Part shown: positions 8,969 through 18,152 of the stretch, one piece after another | How positions within the stretch are numbered: the stretch's first letter is position 1 | Layout: each line of letters begins with the position of its first letter | Assembly: GCA_016200135.1 (NCBI GenBank) | Contig: JACQFI010000021.1 | Span: 1 to 64,000 of the forward strand | From: Planctomycetota bacterium | GTDB taxonomy: Bacteria > Planctomycetota > SZUA-567 > H5-PLA8 | Direction of reading: 5' to 3' | Length of the DNA stretch: 64,000 nt | Position numbers and translations under genes: made by a program | Notes under the pieces: generated by a model | The model's input: the letters and a program-made list of their open reading frames with translations, nothing else | What the model was told of the DNA's origin: nothing | Databases searched by the model: none

Positions 8969-11650
8969 TCATTTCAACACGCAGTACAACGCGTCTTCCG
9001 GCAGCGTGACGGTCAGGCCGCCGCCGGCAGTGGAGGTCGCCGCCTTCTTGCCGGTGTCGTAGGCGTTGCCGTCCAGGATCAGCGCTTCCTTAAGCGTGCC
9101 GGGCTTCTTGAACGTCACCTTGGCCTGGATCTTCTTCACGTTCAGCGGGTAGCCGCCCAGCGCGAGGATCTTCTCGCCCTCGCCGTCGGGCTGCGTCTTC
9201 CAGCCGTAGAGCTGGTCCTCGGTGACGGCCTGGATCAGAACCTTCTTAGATTGCGCGAGCGGCTGGTCGTCCAGCGCGACGACGAGGATGCTGCCGTACT
9301 CGTTCTCCGCTTCGATGACCACGTCGCCCAGATCGATCTTGCCCTTCTTGGCCAGGAAGCCGCACGCGCCCTGCGAGCGCGGCGTATTCACCGTGGCCAC
9401 GCCGATGCCGTAGTCCCATTCGAGCTCGCCCGTAACGGACTTGATCGTCTTCTTGGCGTGGTCGATGTACTTGCTCAGGTCGATCAGCTTGTTGCGCTCC
9501 TTCTTGCCTGCGCAGTCGTAGACGACGCGGCCGACGTAAAACGCCAGCGGATCGATGGCGCCGATCTCCTTGCCCTGCATCACGCCGCCCGCGGGAATGT
9601 CCTTCTTGCGCAGCTCGTCGAAGCCCTGCTCTTCCTGCAGTGCCGTGCCCTTGAACGCGTACAGCTCTTTCAGGTCCAGCGACTGGTGCACGACCGTCTC
9701 GGCTTCCTTAACGTCGCCACGGCGGCACATCAGCGCGCAGGCCGGGAACATGCCGAAGAGCGACGGATTCATGATGCTCCAGACGCCGGGCGAAGACTCC
9801 CACTGCGCGTTGCCGGTCGCGAAGAAATTCCATCCGTCCATGCCTTGCAGGGTTCCGTACGTCGCGGCGAGGAAAGGGAACTCGCAGCGGAAGCGGTTCG
9901 GGCGCTCCCAGTTGATCTCCGTGACCATGTGCGGGCGCTGGTCAATCTGGTTGAGTTCGATGGGGATCGCGGAGGGCATGAGCATCCCGCTGCGGCTCTG
10001 GAAAGTCTCGCCCGTGTCCACGGCGTAGAAGCGCGCGCGCTTGGAGAGATACTTGGGCCCGAAGTAATTGTTGGCGCAGACTACGTCGCCGGCCAGGTAG
10101 GTGTAGCGCTCCAGCGGGTCCATCAGCCGGCCGTCGGCGGTCTTCCAGTTGCTGCAGCTTACCATGCACTTCGCGCCCAACTCCTCTTTAATGTACTTCG
10201 CGGTGCGGTCGTAGAACGCGCGCTGGGTTTCGACGAGGAACTGCAACTGGTCGCTCGCGCGCGCCTTGAACTTCGCCTGCTTGGAGAGGCCGTCGGACGT
10301 CAGGTTCCACATGCCGAGGAAGCCCGCGACGCCCGCGCCGAGGTTGTCGTCCTTGTCCTTCGCGTCGCCCCAGGCCTCGAAGGCCTTTTCCAGGCTGCCG
10401 TGCTTTTTGGCCAGCCAGTCGCCGTACTGTTTGCCGAGTTCCTTCAGGGCCTCGGGCGAGAGCGCCTTGGGGAACGTCCAGAACATGAAGCTGTCCTCGT
10501 TCTGGACCTCCATGGTGGCGAGCGTTGGGTCGTCCTTGAGCGGCACGCCCGTGTAGGGATTCTTCGTCGTCAGCAGCGTCTTCACCCAGCCGCGGTACAG
10601 CGCCTCCATCTTCGGATCGAACATGATCAGACAGTGGCCGGCCTTCTTGCCGTCGTAGCCGGGGATGCCCCACGCGCCGTTGGGGCTCCAGTTGCCCCAC
10701 CAGACGTGCCCAAAGTACATGTAGATGCCGGCCTTCTTGAAGGCCGCGATGGCGCGGTGGAGCCGGTCGAGGTGCTTGGCGTTGTAGGCGGCAGAATCGG
10801 AGTTTCCGAACTCGACGATGCTGGCCTCCACGCGCACGTGGTTGACGCCGTTCTTGGCCAGCCGGCGCGCCAGGTACTCCAGCGCCGCGTCGTCCATGTC
10901 CACGCTGGTCTGCACCGACCAGAGCCGCGTGGCCTTGCCGCCGCCGAGCTTGAAGTCCAGTCCGTCGGCCTTGAGGGGGCCGTTGACGCCCGACTCCTTC
11001 TCGTTGAGTTCGCGCAGGTCGAAGACCGCGCTGCTCTCGAACGCATCGTTCGGCGGCTCGAACGCGAAGTAGCCGGGCATCGCCAGCCCCGAAGCCTCAC
11101 CGGGTTTCAGCTTCCCGCGCGGCGTAAAGGCGCCGTCGATCAGCACGAACGCGTCGAAGCAGGCCGCCTTGCCTTCGCCTTCCTTCGCGAGCAGCCGCAA
11201 CTCGAAGGGATGCTCGCCCTTGGTCAGCTTCACGTCGCCCAGAAAGACCCAGTTCGCGCCCAGGAACTTGCGGATATCGGTGCTGTCGGCCAGCGCGCAG
11301 TCCTTGCCGCATTCCTGCCAGGCCTGGTCGTCGAAGTGCCACTTGAACGGCCCGTGTTTCCAGAACTTCCGCGTCCAGAAGTGATACGTGCCGTCGGCCG
11401 GGACGCTGACCTTGTACTTCGCGAACGGCTCCGCCTCGCCCGCCGCGCGGTTGCCCTCGTTGCTCAGCCACTTGCCGCCGGAGAGAACCGCCGGGGCCTT
11501 GTCGGCGAAGGTGTCCTCGCCGAACGAGGTCTTGGAGGGGAAATTCGTCTCCGCCGGGTTCTCGCCTTCCCACCAGACCCAGTTCGGCTCGGCCGCGGCG
11601 GCCGTTCCAGCAAATAGAATCGCCATTGCGGCCAAGTTCATCGTTCTCAT
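8969..11650 (-). CDS. Secreted clan GH-A glycoside hydrolase (GH5-like) with N-terminal carbohydrate-binding region
   Basis: The start is taken as the ATG at 11650, which overlaps the regulator stop as ATGA; the longer reading starts inside the regulator gene. It gives 893 residues with a signal peptide (MRTMNLAAMAILFAGTAAAA). Residues ~25-200 form a beta-sandwich ligand-binding region (WVWWEGENPAETNFP...FAKYKVSVPADGTYHFWTRKF). A large (beta/alpha)8 barrel follows. EVQNED near residue 383 fits the clan GH-A acid/base NE motif, and VTEINWE near 575 fits the nucleophile strand. The C-terminal ~200 residues are beta-rich. Substrate and exact GH family are not assignable by eye. Co-transcription with a GntR/LacI-type regulator suggests induction by a sugar. 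Confidence 0.82.
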   Translation of the reverse strand: MRTMNLAAMAILFAGTAAAAEPNWVWWEGENPAETNFPSKTSFGEDTFADKAPAVLSGGKWLSNEGNRAAGEAEPFAKYKVSVPADGTYHFWTRKFWKHGPFKWHFDDQAWQECGKDCALADSTDIRKFLGANWVFLGDVKLTKGEHPFELRLLAKEGEGKAACFDAFVLIDGAFTPRGKLKPGEASGLAMPGYFAFEPPNDAFESSAVFDLRELNEKESGVNGPLKADGLDFKLGGGKATRLWSVQTSVDMDDAALEYLARRLAKNGVNHVRVEASIVEFGNSDSAAYNAKHLDRLHRAIAAFKKAGIYMYFGHVWWGNWSPNGAWGIPGYDGKKAGHCLIMFDPKMEALYRGWVKTLLTTKNPYTGVPLKDDPTLATMEVQNEDSFMFWTFPKALSPEALKELGKQYGDWLAKKHGSLEKAFEAWGDAKDKDDNLGAGVAGFLGMWNLTSDGLSKQAKFKARASDQLQFLVETQRAFYDRTAKYIKEELGAKCMVSCSNWKTADGRLMDPLERYTYLAGDVVCANNYFGPKYLSKRARFYAVDTGETFQSRSGMLMPSAIPIELNQIDQRPHMVTEINWERPNRFRCEFPFLAATYGTLQGMDGWNFFATGNAQWESSPGVWSIMNPSLFGMFPACALMCRRGDVKEAETVVHQSLDLKELYAFKGTALQEEQGFDELRKKDIPAGGVMQGKEIGAIDPLAFYVGRVVYDCAGKKERNKLIDLSKYIDHAKKTIKSVTGELEWDYGIGVATVNTPRSQGACGFLAKKGKIDLGDVVIEAENEYGSILVVALDDQPLAQSKKVLIQAVTEDQLYGWKTQPDGEGEKILALGGYPLNVKKIQAKVTFKKPGTLKEALILDGNAYDTGKKAATSTAGGGLTVTLPEDALYCVLK

Positions 11651-12774
11651 GCTTTTTCTCCCGTTCCCATTATCTGTGAACCTTTGCATGCGGCGATCGA
11701 CGGCCCTTCGATCCATTTCGGCATCACCAATTCCACCGCAGGCGGACCGTCCGGATTCGCGATGCGTTCCAGCAGCATGCGCGCGCCGCGCCGCCCAACC
11801 TCAAACCCCGGCTGCTCCCATGTGGACAGGATGACTTTGTTTGCATGGGCTTCCCGCACGAGGTGGTCGTAGCCGATCACGCTCACGTCGCCGGGCACGG
11901 CGAGCCCCATGCCTTCGAGTTGGTCGATCAAGCGCATGGCTAGGTCGTCCAACACCACGAAAAACGCAGTCGGCGTCCGCCCGGCCTTGCGCAAGTCTTC
12001 CAGCGAGGCGCGCATCCGGCGCGAGCCGTCCGGATCGTCACGCGTCCATTCCAGGCGCCACAGGGCGGCGACGCTTTCGCGCGCGACGCCGCCTTCCTCG
12101 CAACCGCGCAGAAAGCCTTCGCCCCGCTCCCGAAAGGAACGATCCGGGGTATCCCAACCCAACAGGCCCATGCGCCGATGGCCCAGAGCTAGCAGCTTCC
12201 GCGCCGAACCTATTCCCGCCGCATACCCATCGACGCCCACGCTTGGCGCGCCATTCAAGGATCGTACATTCAATTGCACCACGGGACGCCCGCGGTCCAG
12301 ACGTTCTTCCGCATCGGGAAAATAGATTCCCGAGAGCAGCACACCCTCATGGGTGTCGCCATCGCGCAGAAGTTGCGCTGGATCTTCGCGGCGTTCGCGT
12401 TGAAAGCGCAAATCCCAGCCCCAGCCCGCCGCGCGTAGCGCCTGCACCGCGCCGTCGTGGATGCCGCCGAGAAACGGATCGCCAAAATCGCCCCGTCCGG
12501 GTCCGGCTAGAAACAAGATCGTGCCTTTTGCGACATCAGCACGGGCCTCCTCGGCCTGCGGCCTGCGGCCGATCCGCCGTCCCCTCCCGGGCACCACCTC
12601 AAGCAGGCCTCCTTCTTCAAGCAGCTTGAGGCCCTGCCGCACGGTTGCCCGGCTCACGCGATAGAGCTTGGAGAGTTTCGCTTCACTGGGAAGGGCCCCG
12701 CCAAAGGGCAGTTCACCTGACTGAATCTGGCTCTTTAGGTCGCTGTATATTTCATGGTAACCGTTTTTTAACAT
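11647..12774 (-). CDS. GntR-type winged-helix regulator with LacI-type sugar-sensing domain
   Basis: The product has 375 residues from the ATG at 12774 (MLKNGYHEIYSDLKSQ). The start at 12819 would lie inside the upstream palindrome and is less likely. The N-terminus is a GntR helix-turn-helix (GALPSEAKLSKLYRVSRATV, GLKLLEEGGLLEVVPGRG). The remainder is a periplasmic-binding-protein-like effector domain of the LacI/AraR kind (GTILFLAGPGRG, LGHRRMGLLGWD, PGDVSVIGYDH). The gene overlaps the downstream glycosidase by 4 bp, so the regulator and its likely target form one transcript. A perfect 24-bp palindrome 23 bases upstream of its start is the probable operator and implies autoregulation. Confidence 0.9.
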   Translation of the reverse strand: MLKNGYHEIYSDLKSQIQSGELPFGGALPSEAKLSKLYRVSRATVRQGLKLLEEGGLLEVVPGRGRRIGRRPQAEEARADVAKGTILFLAGPGRGDFGDPFLGGIHDGAVQALRAAGWGWDLRFQRERREDPAQLLRDGDTHEGVLLSGIYFPDAEERLDRGRPVVQLNVRSLNGAPSVGVDGYAAGIGSARKLLALGHRRMGLLGWDTPDRSFRERGEGFLRGCEEGGVARESVAALWRLEWTRDDPDGSRRMRASLEDLRKAGRTPTAFFVVLDDLAMRLIDQLEGMGLAVPGDVSVIGYDHLVREAHANKVILSTWEQPGFEVGRRGARMLLERIANPDGPPAVELVMPKWIEGPSIAACKGSQIMGTGEKA

Positions 12775-12796
12775 ATACTTACACTCACGATGTAAA

Positions 12797-12820
12797 CATG
12801 TATAGGCATGCCTATACATG
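12797..12820. promoter_or_regulatory. Perfect 24-bp palindrome, probable operator of the GntR/LacI-type regulator
   Basis: The core is TATAGGCATGCCTATA, flanked on both sides by CATG, and all 24 bases are self-complementary. It lies 23 bases upstream of the regulator start. Winged-helix dimers bind such symmetric sites. Binding by this regulator is inferred from position. Confidence 0.75.
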
Positions 12821-12908
12821 GATACACCGAAGGACTTAGATTGGTTCTCAAATTTTAGCTAGAGGCAAGGCGAGCGCTAGGTTTGAACAATGGAGGCGGA
12901 CGAACAGA

Positions 12909-14015
12909 TTACCAACCGAGATCCTTCTTGAGCGCTTCGACCAGCTTCGCGGCCATCTTCTGGTGCGTCTTGATGCTCGGGTGCCAGTCCGCTCCACCGC
13001 CGTCGGCGTTGATGTCCTGCGGCGCGAACTCAATGAAGTGGACTTTCTTGTCGCCGGCGTCGGTTAGGTCCTTCACCATCTGCTGGTGCCAGGCGCGGAT
13101 CGTGGAGAGCTGTTTCTTTCCCGGCGGATAACCGTCGCTCATCATCGAACCGATCGCCAGGTAGATGTGCGCGTCCGGGTAGAGCTTGCGGACCTTGCCC
13201 ACGAAGGCCTTGTACGCGTCGGTCCAGGCCTTCTCCTCGGGTCCGTTGCCGCGGAAATCGTTCGTCCCGAGATTGATCAGCACCGCGCTCGGCACGTTCT
13301 GCGTGAAGTCCCACTTGGTCCCGGCGTCGTCGGCCACGATGCGGTCGTAGATTTCGGGCATGGTGTTGTCGGGGAACATCTTCCGGCCTGAATACGCAAT
13401 GCAGGAATACTCCGCGCCTACCTCCCGCGCCGCGATCGCGCCGTAGGCCATGTAGTTGTTCTCGGTCTCGGGGGTGAAGTGCTGGTTCACGTTCGTCGCG
13501 TCGTTGCCGTAGCCGCAGGTGATCGAATCGCCCACCATCTCGATGCCGCGTTTGGGCCGGGGAGGCAACGGCAGGAGCTTCTTGCCGGCTTCGAGCTGGA
13601 AGCCCAGGAACTGCGGCTTGCCGACGTACGTCTCCGTGCGCTTGAAGAGTTCCACCGTGTGCTCGCCGTTGGCCAGACCCTTCGCGAGGCTCACGGTCGC
13701 GGTGCCTTTCTCGGGCTTCACGACGTCCGTGGGCTTGCCGTCGATCACCACTTGGAAATGATCGTTCCCGTTGAACGTGATCTTCGCGCCCAGCGTGGTC
13801 CCCTGGAACTTTGCCTGCACCGCGCAGCCCGCCCAGTTGCAGCGCGGTGCGTTCTTGTCTTTAAAGTCCCAGCGGCCCATGTAGCGGATGTTCGGATCGC
13901 TCGCGGGCACGCTCACCGGCAGCGCGGCGTCTTCGGCCAGCGCGGATACGGCAAGGCCGGACGCGCAGAATACCAACGCGGCAGCCAGGATCTGGAATCG
14001 CGCGGCGATCTTCAA
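12909..14015 (-). CDS. Secreted SGNH-type carbohydrate esterase (CE2-like acetylxylan esterase)
   Basis: The protein has 368 residues with a signal peptide (FQILAAALVFCASGLAVSALA). Residues ~40-140 form the small beta-sandwich jelly roll characteristic of CE2 enzymes (RYMGRWDF, CAVQAKFQGTTLGAKITFNG, EHTVELFKRTE). The SGNH hydrolase core follows: block I GDSITCGYG with the nucleophile Ser near 162, block III NLGTNDF, and block V GGADWHPS with the catalytic His near 344. Such enzymes remove O-acetyl groups from xylan or other plant and algal polysaccharides after export. It lies in a run of minus-strand glycan-degradation genes. Its substrate within the CE2 group is not readable from sequence. 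Confidence 0.85.
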   Translation of the reverse strand: MKIAARFQILAAALVFCASGLAVSALAEDAALPVSVPASDPNIRYMGRWDFKDKNAPRCNWAGCAVQAKFQGTTLGAKITFNGNDHFQVVIDGKPTDVVKPEKGTATVSLAKGLANGEHTVELFKRTETYVGKPQFLGFQLEAGKKLLPLPPRPKRGIEMVGDSITCGYGNDATNVNQHFTPETENNYMAYGAIAAREVGAEYSCIAYSGRKMFPDNTMPEIYDRIVADDAGTKWDFTQNVPSAVLINLGTNDFRGNGPEEKAWTDAYKAFVGKVRKLYPDAHIYLAIGSMMSDGYPPGKKQLSTIRAWHQQMVKDLTDAGDKKVHFIEFAPQDINADGGGADWHPSIKTHQKMAAKLVEALKKDLGW

Positions 14016-14051
14016 GGCATGCTCCTTCTATAATGACTGAACGTGTGGATG

Positions 14052-15752
14052 CTACGGCGTAAGCGCGGCCTTCAGCTTTTCCGCTTCCTTCGCGTCCAGC
14101 AACGCGGCGCGGGCGAGGAAATCGTCCGCCTGGTCGGCGACGCCTGCCCCGTAGAGCATTGCGGCCACGATCAGCAGGCTCTCGGCGTTGTCGTCCGCGG
14201 CCAGCGACTTCGCCAGCGAGACGCGGTCCTCCTGCGGGATCTTCTCCCACTTCACCGGCATCGCGTTGCCCTGGACGTCGATGGAGAGTTCCTTCGCGTT
14301 CGCGGCGGAGACCGGATAGTTCTGCGCGCCGCCGAAGAGCTTCAACCCGATCGTGGGCTTCTTGCCGCTCTTGATGCGCTCGGCCGCGCGCGCCACCAGC
14401 TTGTCTTGCCACGCGGCCAGCGCGGTGGCATCGAGCTTCGGCGCGGGCGGAGGCGCCTCCGCCTTCTTAGGCGCCGCCGGCGTTCCGGTTGGACCGAGCT
14501 TCGCGGTCTCGGCCGGCTTTGGCGCGGCCTGCGGCTTAAGCGGGTAGGGGCCCTTGGTGTAGTATTTGATCCCGCGCGTGCGCATGAACCCGCCGTCGTC
14601 GTCGGCGTACTCGGCCTTCTCTCCTTTATTGTTCGGAATCGGGTCGGGGTTGGTGATGCCGTCCTTGCGTCCGTCACGGCAATCCGTGCAGCCGCCCGCG
14701 CCGCCGCCGAAGAGCAGCCCGATGTAGCCGGCCTCCACCCATTCGGCGATGTGCTTGTTGTCTGGATAGTTCTCGAGGAAGTACTCCGGCCGGTTGTCCA
14801 TGTAGTGGCCGTCGGTGTTGTTGCAGGTGGCCATGATCGTGTTGCCCATGGGAATCTGCCAGGCCATCAGCGGCAGGCCCGTGAGTTTGTGCAGATCGCG
14901 GCTCCAGTCGCGGAACGAGGCGAAGTCCTTGTCGGTCCACCACGCGCCGCCGACGTGATAGCCCTTGGCTACGCGCCAGGCCGAGTCCCGGTCGCTCGGG
15001 TCGGTGAAGATCAGGTCCCAGTTGCCGCACTTCTTGATCGCGTCGGCGAAGAACTTCGGGTCGGGCTTGCCCCACATCGAGGCATGCCAGGCCAGCAGCG
15101 TGTTCGGCGCGTGCTTGTCGCGCAGCGCGACTAGCGCTTTGCCGAAGCCGGCCACCGTATCCTCGAAATCCTTCACCTCGTCCAGGCCGCTCGACTTTAC
15201 CTGCACCGCCGTCTTGTCCGGATCGTTGGGCGCGAACTCCTTCGCCATCAGGAAATAGCCCCACAAGTCCGGCTCGACGTGCAGGATCACGGGCTTCTTG
15301 TACTTCGCGCACATCTCGAGCAGGACCTTGAAGTCCTCGAAGTACGACTTCATCGTCGCCGCGTTGTCGCAGTTGATCTTGTTCCCCATCGGCTCGCCCT
15401 TGCCCGCGCCGGGGTTCGATTGCAGCATCTGGTAGTAATCGAAGACGGGGATGCAGCCGATCTTGTCGGAACCTTCCATATAACCGAGCGCGAACGCGCC
15501 CGCGGGCTGGTTCCAGGTCTTCCAGTTGCTGGACGTGTTCACGCCGCCGCAGATGTACTGGTAGCGCATGTCCCATTTGCAGCCCTGCTTGTTTGTCTCT
15601 TCGATCCACTTGTCGCCGGGGCCGCAGGTGAGCCCGAGCATGAAATGCGGGCGGAGTTCGACGGTCTTCTTGGCGGGCTCTTCGGTGGCCCGTGCGCCGG
15701 CAATAAGCGCCAGCGCGAGGACCGGCCAAAGCATGCGGCGTCGCGCGACCAC
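14052..15752 (-). CDS. Exported TIM-barrel protein, putative glycoside hydrolase of unassigned family
   Basis: The protein has 566 residues. The GTG at 15752 is preceded by AGAAGG at suitable spacing, and a signal peptide follows (MLWPVLALALIAGARA). The body looks like an alpha/beta barrel rich in aromatic residues: HFMLGLTCGPGDKWIEE, CKWDMRYQYICGGV, PVILHVEPDLWGYFL (acid near residue 159), LLAWHASMWGKPD, GLPLMAWQIPMGN and GYIGLLFGGGAGGC. The HVEPDLWGYF strand end is a plausible catalytic carboxylate. A Pro/Ala-rich linker (~430-460) separates a helical C-terminal domain. No family is confidently recognised. The neighbouring CE2 esterase and LacI regulator support a role in glycan breakdown. 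Confidence 0.7.
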   Translation of the reverse strand: MVARRRMLWPVLALALIAGARATEEPAKKTVELRPHFMLGLTCGPGDKWIEETNKQGCKWDMRYQYICGGVNTSSNWKTWNQPAGAFALGYMEGSDKIGCIPVFDYYQMLQSNPGAGKGEPMGNKINCDNAATMKSYFEDFKVLLEMCAKYKKPVILHVEPDLWGYFLMAKEFAPNDPDKTAVQVKSSGLDEVKDFEDTVAGFGKALVALRDKHAPNTLLAWHASMWGKPDPKFFADAIKKCGNWDLIFTDPSDRDSAWRVAKGYHVGGAWWTDKDFASFRDWSRDLHKLTGLPLMAWQIPMGNTIMATCNNTDGHYMDNRPEYFLENYPDNKHIAEWVEAGYIGLLFGGGAGGCTDCRDGRKDGITNPDPIPNNKGEKAEYADDDGGFMRTRGIKYYTKGPYPLKPQAAPKPAETAKLGPTGTPAAPKKAEAPPPAPKLDATALAAWQDKLVARAAERIKSGKKPTIGLKLFGGAQNYPVSAANAKELSIDVQGNAMPVKWEKIPQEDRVSLAKSLAADDNAESLLIVAAMLYGAGVADQADDFLARAALLDAKEAEKLKAALTP

Positions 15753-15778
15753 GAGGCACCTTCTTTCGGCCAGCGGAC

Positions 15779-16777
15779 CTAAAGGCTGAACGGCACGGCC
15801 TGCGCCGGGAGCGGGACGTCCGGCCGCAGCACTTTCTTCAGCAGCATCTGCGCGGCGATCTTACCGAGTTCGTAAAAGGGCACCACGGAAATCGAGAGGC
15901 CCAGGCACTCGTCCACTAACGGATACTCACCGAAGGTCTCGATCTCCAGGTCCTTGCCCATGGTCATCCCAAGGCTCATCGCCGCCGCCGCCACCGGCCT
16001 CGCCGACGAGACCCGGTACACCAGCGCCGCCGTGGGCCGCTCGGGCACGCTCAGCCACGAGCGGCAATGCGCCAGCCACTCCTTATGCGGGAGTGGTTCC
16101 GCGGGCTGGACCAGGCGCGGCATGAGCCCCGCCGAGGCCATCGCGTCCATGTACCCGGCCATGCGGTCGAATTCGCTGTAATGCCGGTCGTCCTCGCGCT
16201 CGCCGGTGCCCGAGCCGTAATTCGTCCAGGCGATGCGCGTATGTCCGCGTTCGATGAGCCGGCGCGTCAGCGCGCGCGCCGCCGCGCGGTCGTCGGGGTA
16301 GACGCAGTCGCTCGACATGCGCGTGTTCATCCAGATCGCGGGAATGCGCGAGGCCGTCACCGCGTCGGAGATGTGCGGCGGCAGGTGGTGCGTCAGGTTC
16401 ACCAGCATCCCGTCCACCAGGCGCTCGCGCAGACTCTTGGGCAGACTCGCCTCGGTGCCGTCGAAATCTCCCGAGAGCCGCGCCAGCGCCAGATGGTTGC
16501 CGGTCTCTTCCAAGGCCGAGTCGATGCCCCACAGCAGCGCGTCGGGCGTGTACGAGTACTGCTTGTCGCTGCTGACCAGCAGGCCGATGCAGCCAAATCG
16601 CCCCGTGCGCGTGGCCCGCGCCGAAGCGTTCGGCCGGTAGCCTAACTCTTGGGCAACTTGCAGGATGCGCTCGCGTGTACCGATGCCGACGCGCCCCCTT
16701 CCGGTCAGCGCGGAAGAGACCGTCATCGGGGTAACGCCCACCTTCTCGGCGATCTGCTTGAGCGTAATCGTAGCCAT
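15779..16777 (-). CDS. LacI-family transcriptional regulator
   Basis: The product has 332 residues from the ATG at 16777 (MATITLKQIAEKVGVTPMTV). The in-frame upstream start at 16798 would add seven residues encoded over a TATCGATA palindrome (16785-16792) that could be part of its operator. The N-terminal LacI helix-turn-helix is followed by the hinge (LGYRPNASARATRTGRFGCI) and a sugar-binding core (VDGMLVNLTHHL, LIERGHTRIAW). The C-terminal part is less conserved. The 26-base gap to the downstream TIM-barrel gene suggests co-transcription. The divergent DNRLRE gene shares its promoter region and may also be controlled by it. The ligand is presumably an oligosaccharide. Confidence 0.9.
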   Translation of the reverse strand: MATITLKQIAEKVGVTPMTVSSALTGRGRVGIGTRERILQVAQELGYRPNASARATRTGRFGCIGLLVSSDKQYSYTPDALLWGIDSALEETGNHLALARLSGDFDGTEASLPKSLRERLVDGMLVNLTHHLPPHISDAVTASRIPAIWMNTRMSSDCVYPDDRAAARALTRRLIERGHTRIAWTNYGSGTGEREDDRHYSEFDRMAGYMDAMASAGLMPRLVQPAEPLPHKEWLAHCRSWLSVPERPTAALVYRVSSARPVAAAAMSLGMTMGKDLEIETFGEYPLVDECLGLSISVVPFYELGKIAAQMLLKKVLRPDVPLPAQAVPFSL

Positions 16778-16928
16778 GCTGAAATATCGATACACCATCT
16801 ACTACTAAATGCTATGAAAATATCGTTAATTCTTGATTCCAGCCTCGGTATCGGGTAGGAATACGCACCGTACACCTTGTATCGCAGGGCCCGAAACTCT
16901 TTAAAGCCAAGGCAGAGGAGGTATAGAA

Positions 16929-17990
16929 ATGGCACGCATCGGCGTGAAAAGAGGCGGCTTGCTCGCGGTGCTGCTTTACGCGGGCGCGCTCAACATCAGC
17001 CTGGCCGGCGAACCCGTGGAACTCGCGCCGGAGAAGGACGTCACCATCTACTCCGCAAACGCCGCCGAACAATGGAAAGGCGAAGGCGCGAAAAACTCGA
17101 TTCAGTTGGGCTCCAACAAAGACGGCAAGATGCGCGTCCTCATGGCCTGGGACTTTAAAGGCGATGCCGCCAAGCCTTGCGGCGCGGCAGTGCTGAAACT
17201 CCAGACGGACGAATGTTGGCCCAACAAGGACGCGCTCACGATCCAGGTCCACCGGTTGCTGCGGCCGTTCGACGAGCCCGCGGCGTCGTGGGGCCGTTCG
17301 GTGGAAGGCGACGACTGGGTGAACGCGGGCGGCGACTTCGATCCGCTGCCCATCTGCGGCCGCCACCTGACCAAGAAGGACGAAGGCAAGGGCGGCAAGA
17401 GCATCGAGATTGACGTCACGCCGCTGGTGCAAGGCTGGCAGGCCAAGCGCATCCCCAATTACGGCCTTGCCCTCACCTTCGCGGCAGACGGCGACAGTTA
17501 CGCGCGCTTCTTCTCGAAGGACTCCGCCAACGCGCCACAGTTGCAGCTCTACTACGCGTCCGCACCGCCCAAGAACCCCGATATGGCCGCCGCCGCGACG
17601 CTCAAGCCCGTCGGCGCGGCGCCCAAACTCAAGTTCGAGGTCTACGTCGCGAACCTGAATCGCGGCCTCGTCGGCACGGCGTACAAGGCGTCGCTCCGCG
17701 CGCGCGGCGGCGTGGGTCCATACAAGTGGAAGGCCGAGGGCCTCGCCGAAGGACTGGCGCTCGGTGAAGACGGCGTGCTCTCCGGCACACCGGCGAAAGC
17801 CGGCAGCTACGCCCTGACCGTGACGGTCACCGGCGCCGACGGCAAGATGGCCACTGGAAAACTCGCCCTCGAGATCGACGCACCCGGCGCGAAGCCCGGC
17901 GTGGACCTCGCCAAGGCCGATCCCGGCGCGAAGAAGCCCGATGCGACCGCGAAGGCCGCAAAGAAGTCAGGCGCGGTGGATGACGAATAG
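16929..17990 (+). CDS. Secreted DNRLRE-domain protein with C-terminal putative-Ig (He_PIG-like) domain
   Basis: The protein has 353 residues. The ATG at 16929 follows GAGGAGG and opens a signal peptide (GGLLAVLLYAGALNISLAG). The DNRLRE beta-sandwich spans ~30-200 (KDVTIYSANA, GAAVLKLQTDECW, VTPLVQGWQAKRIPNYGLAL). A He_PIG Ig-like repeat follows (PYKWKAEGLAEGLALGEDGV, LSGTPAKAGSYALTVTVTG; ~250-320). A Lys/Ala-rich tail ends in GAVDDE. No catalytic motif is visible, so it is probably a structural or carbohydrate-binding surface protein. It is divergently transcribed from the LacI gene. Confidence 0.8.
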   Translation: MARIGVKRGGLLAVLLYAGALNISLAGEPVELAPEKDVTIYSANAAEQWKGEGAKNSIQLGSNKDGKMRVLMAWDFKGDAAKPCGAAVLKLQTDECWPNKDALTIQVHRLLRPFDEPAASWGRSVEGDDWVNAGGDFDPLPICGRHLTKKDEGKGGKSIEIDVTPLVQGWQAKRIPNYGLALTFAADGDSYARFFSKDSANAPQLQLYYASAPPKNPDMAAAATLKPVGAAPKLKFEVYVANLNRGLVGTAYKASLRARGGVGPYKWKAEGLAEGLALGEDGVLSGTPAKAGSYALTVTVTGADGKMATGKLALEIDAPGAKPGVDLAKADPGAKKPDATAKAAKKSGAVDDE

Positions 17991-18152
17991 GCTGGCGTTT
18001 TTTTCAGTAACAACAGTGAATAGTAACGGCAACAGATTGTGTACCTATTTTCATTCTGTCTGTGAGTGGAAATAATTGGGTAGTCAGTCACCTTAACTCT
18101 GTGGAATTAAAGTGACAGACTACGTAACTATTTCCCCAGCAGCCTGTGCTGC

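Noticed and set aside
9251-11617. Long plus-strand open frame (788 codons) opposite the GH-A glycosidase
   Set aside because: It is antisense to a clearly coding minus-strand gene with signal peptide and GH motifs. The translation is Arg/Ala/Val rich without any domain.
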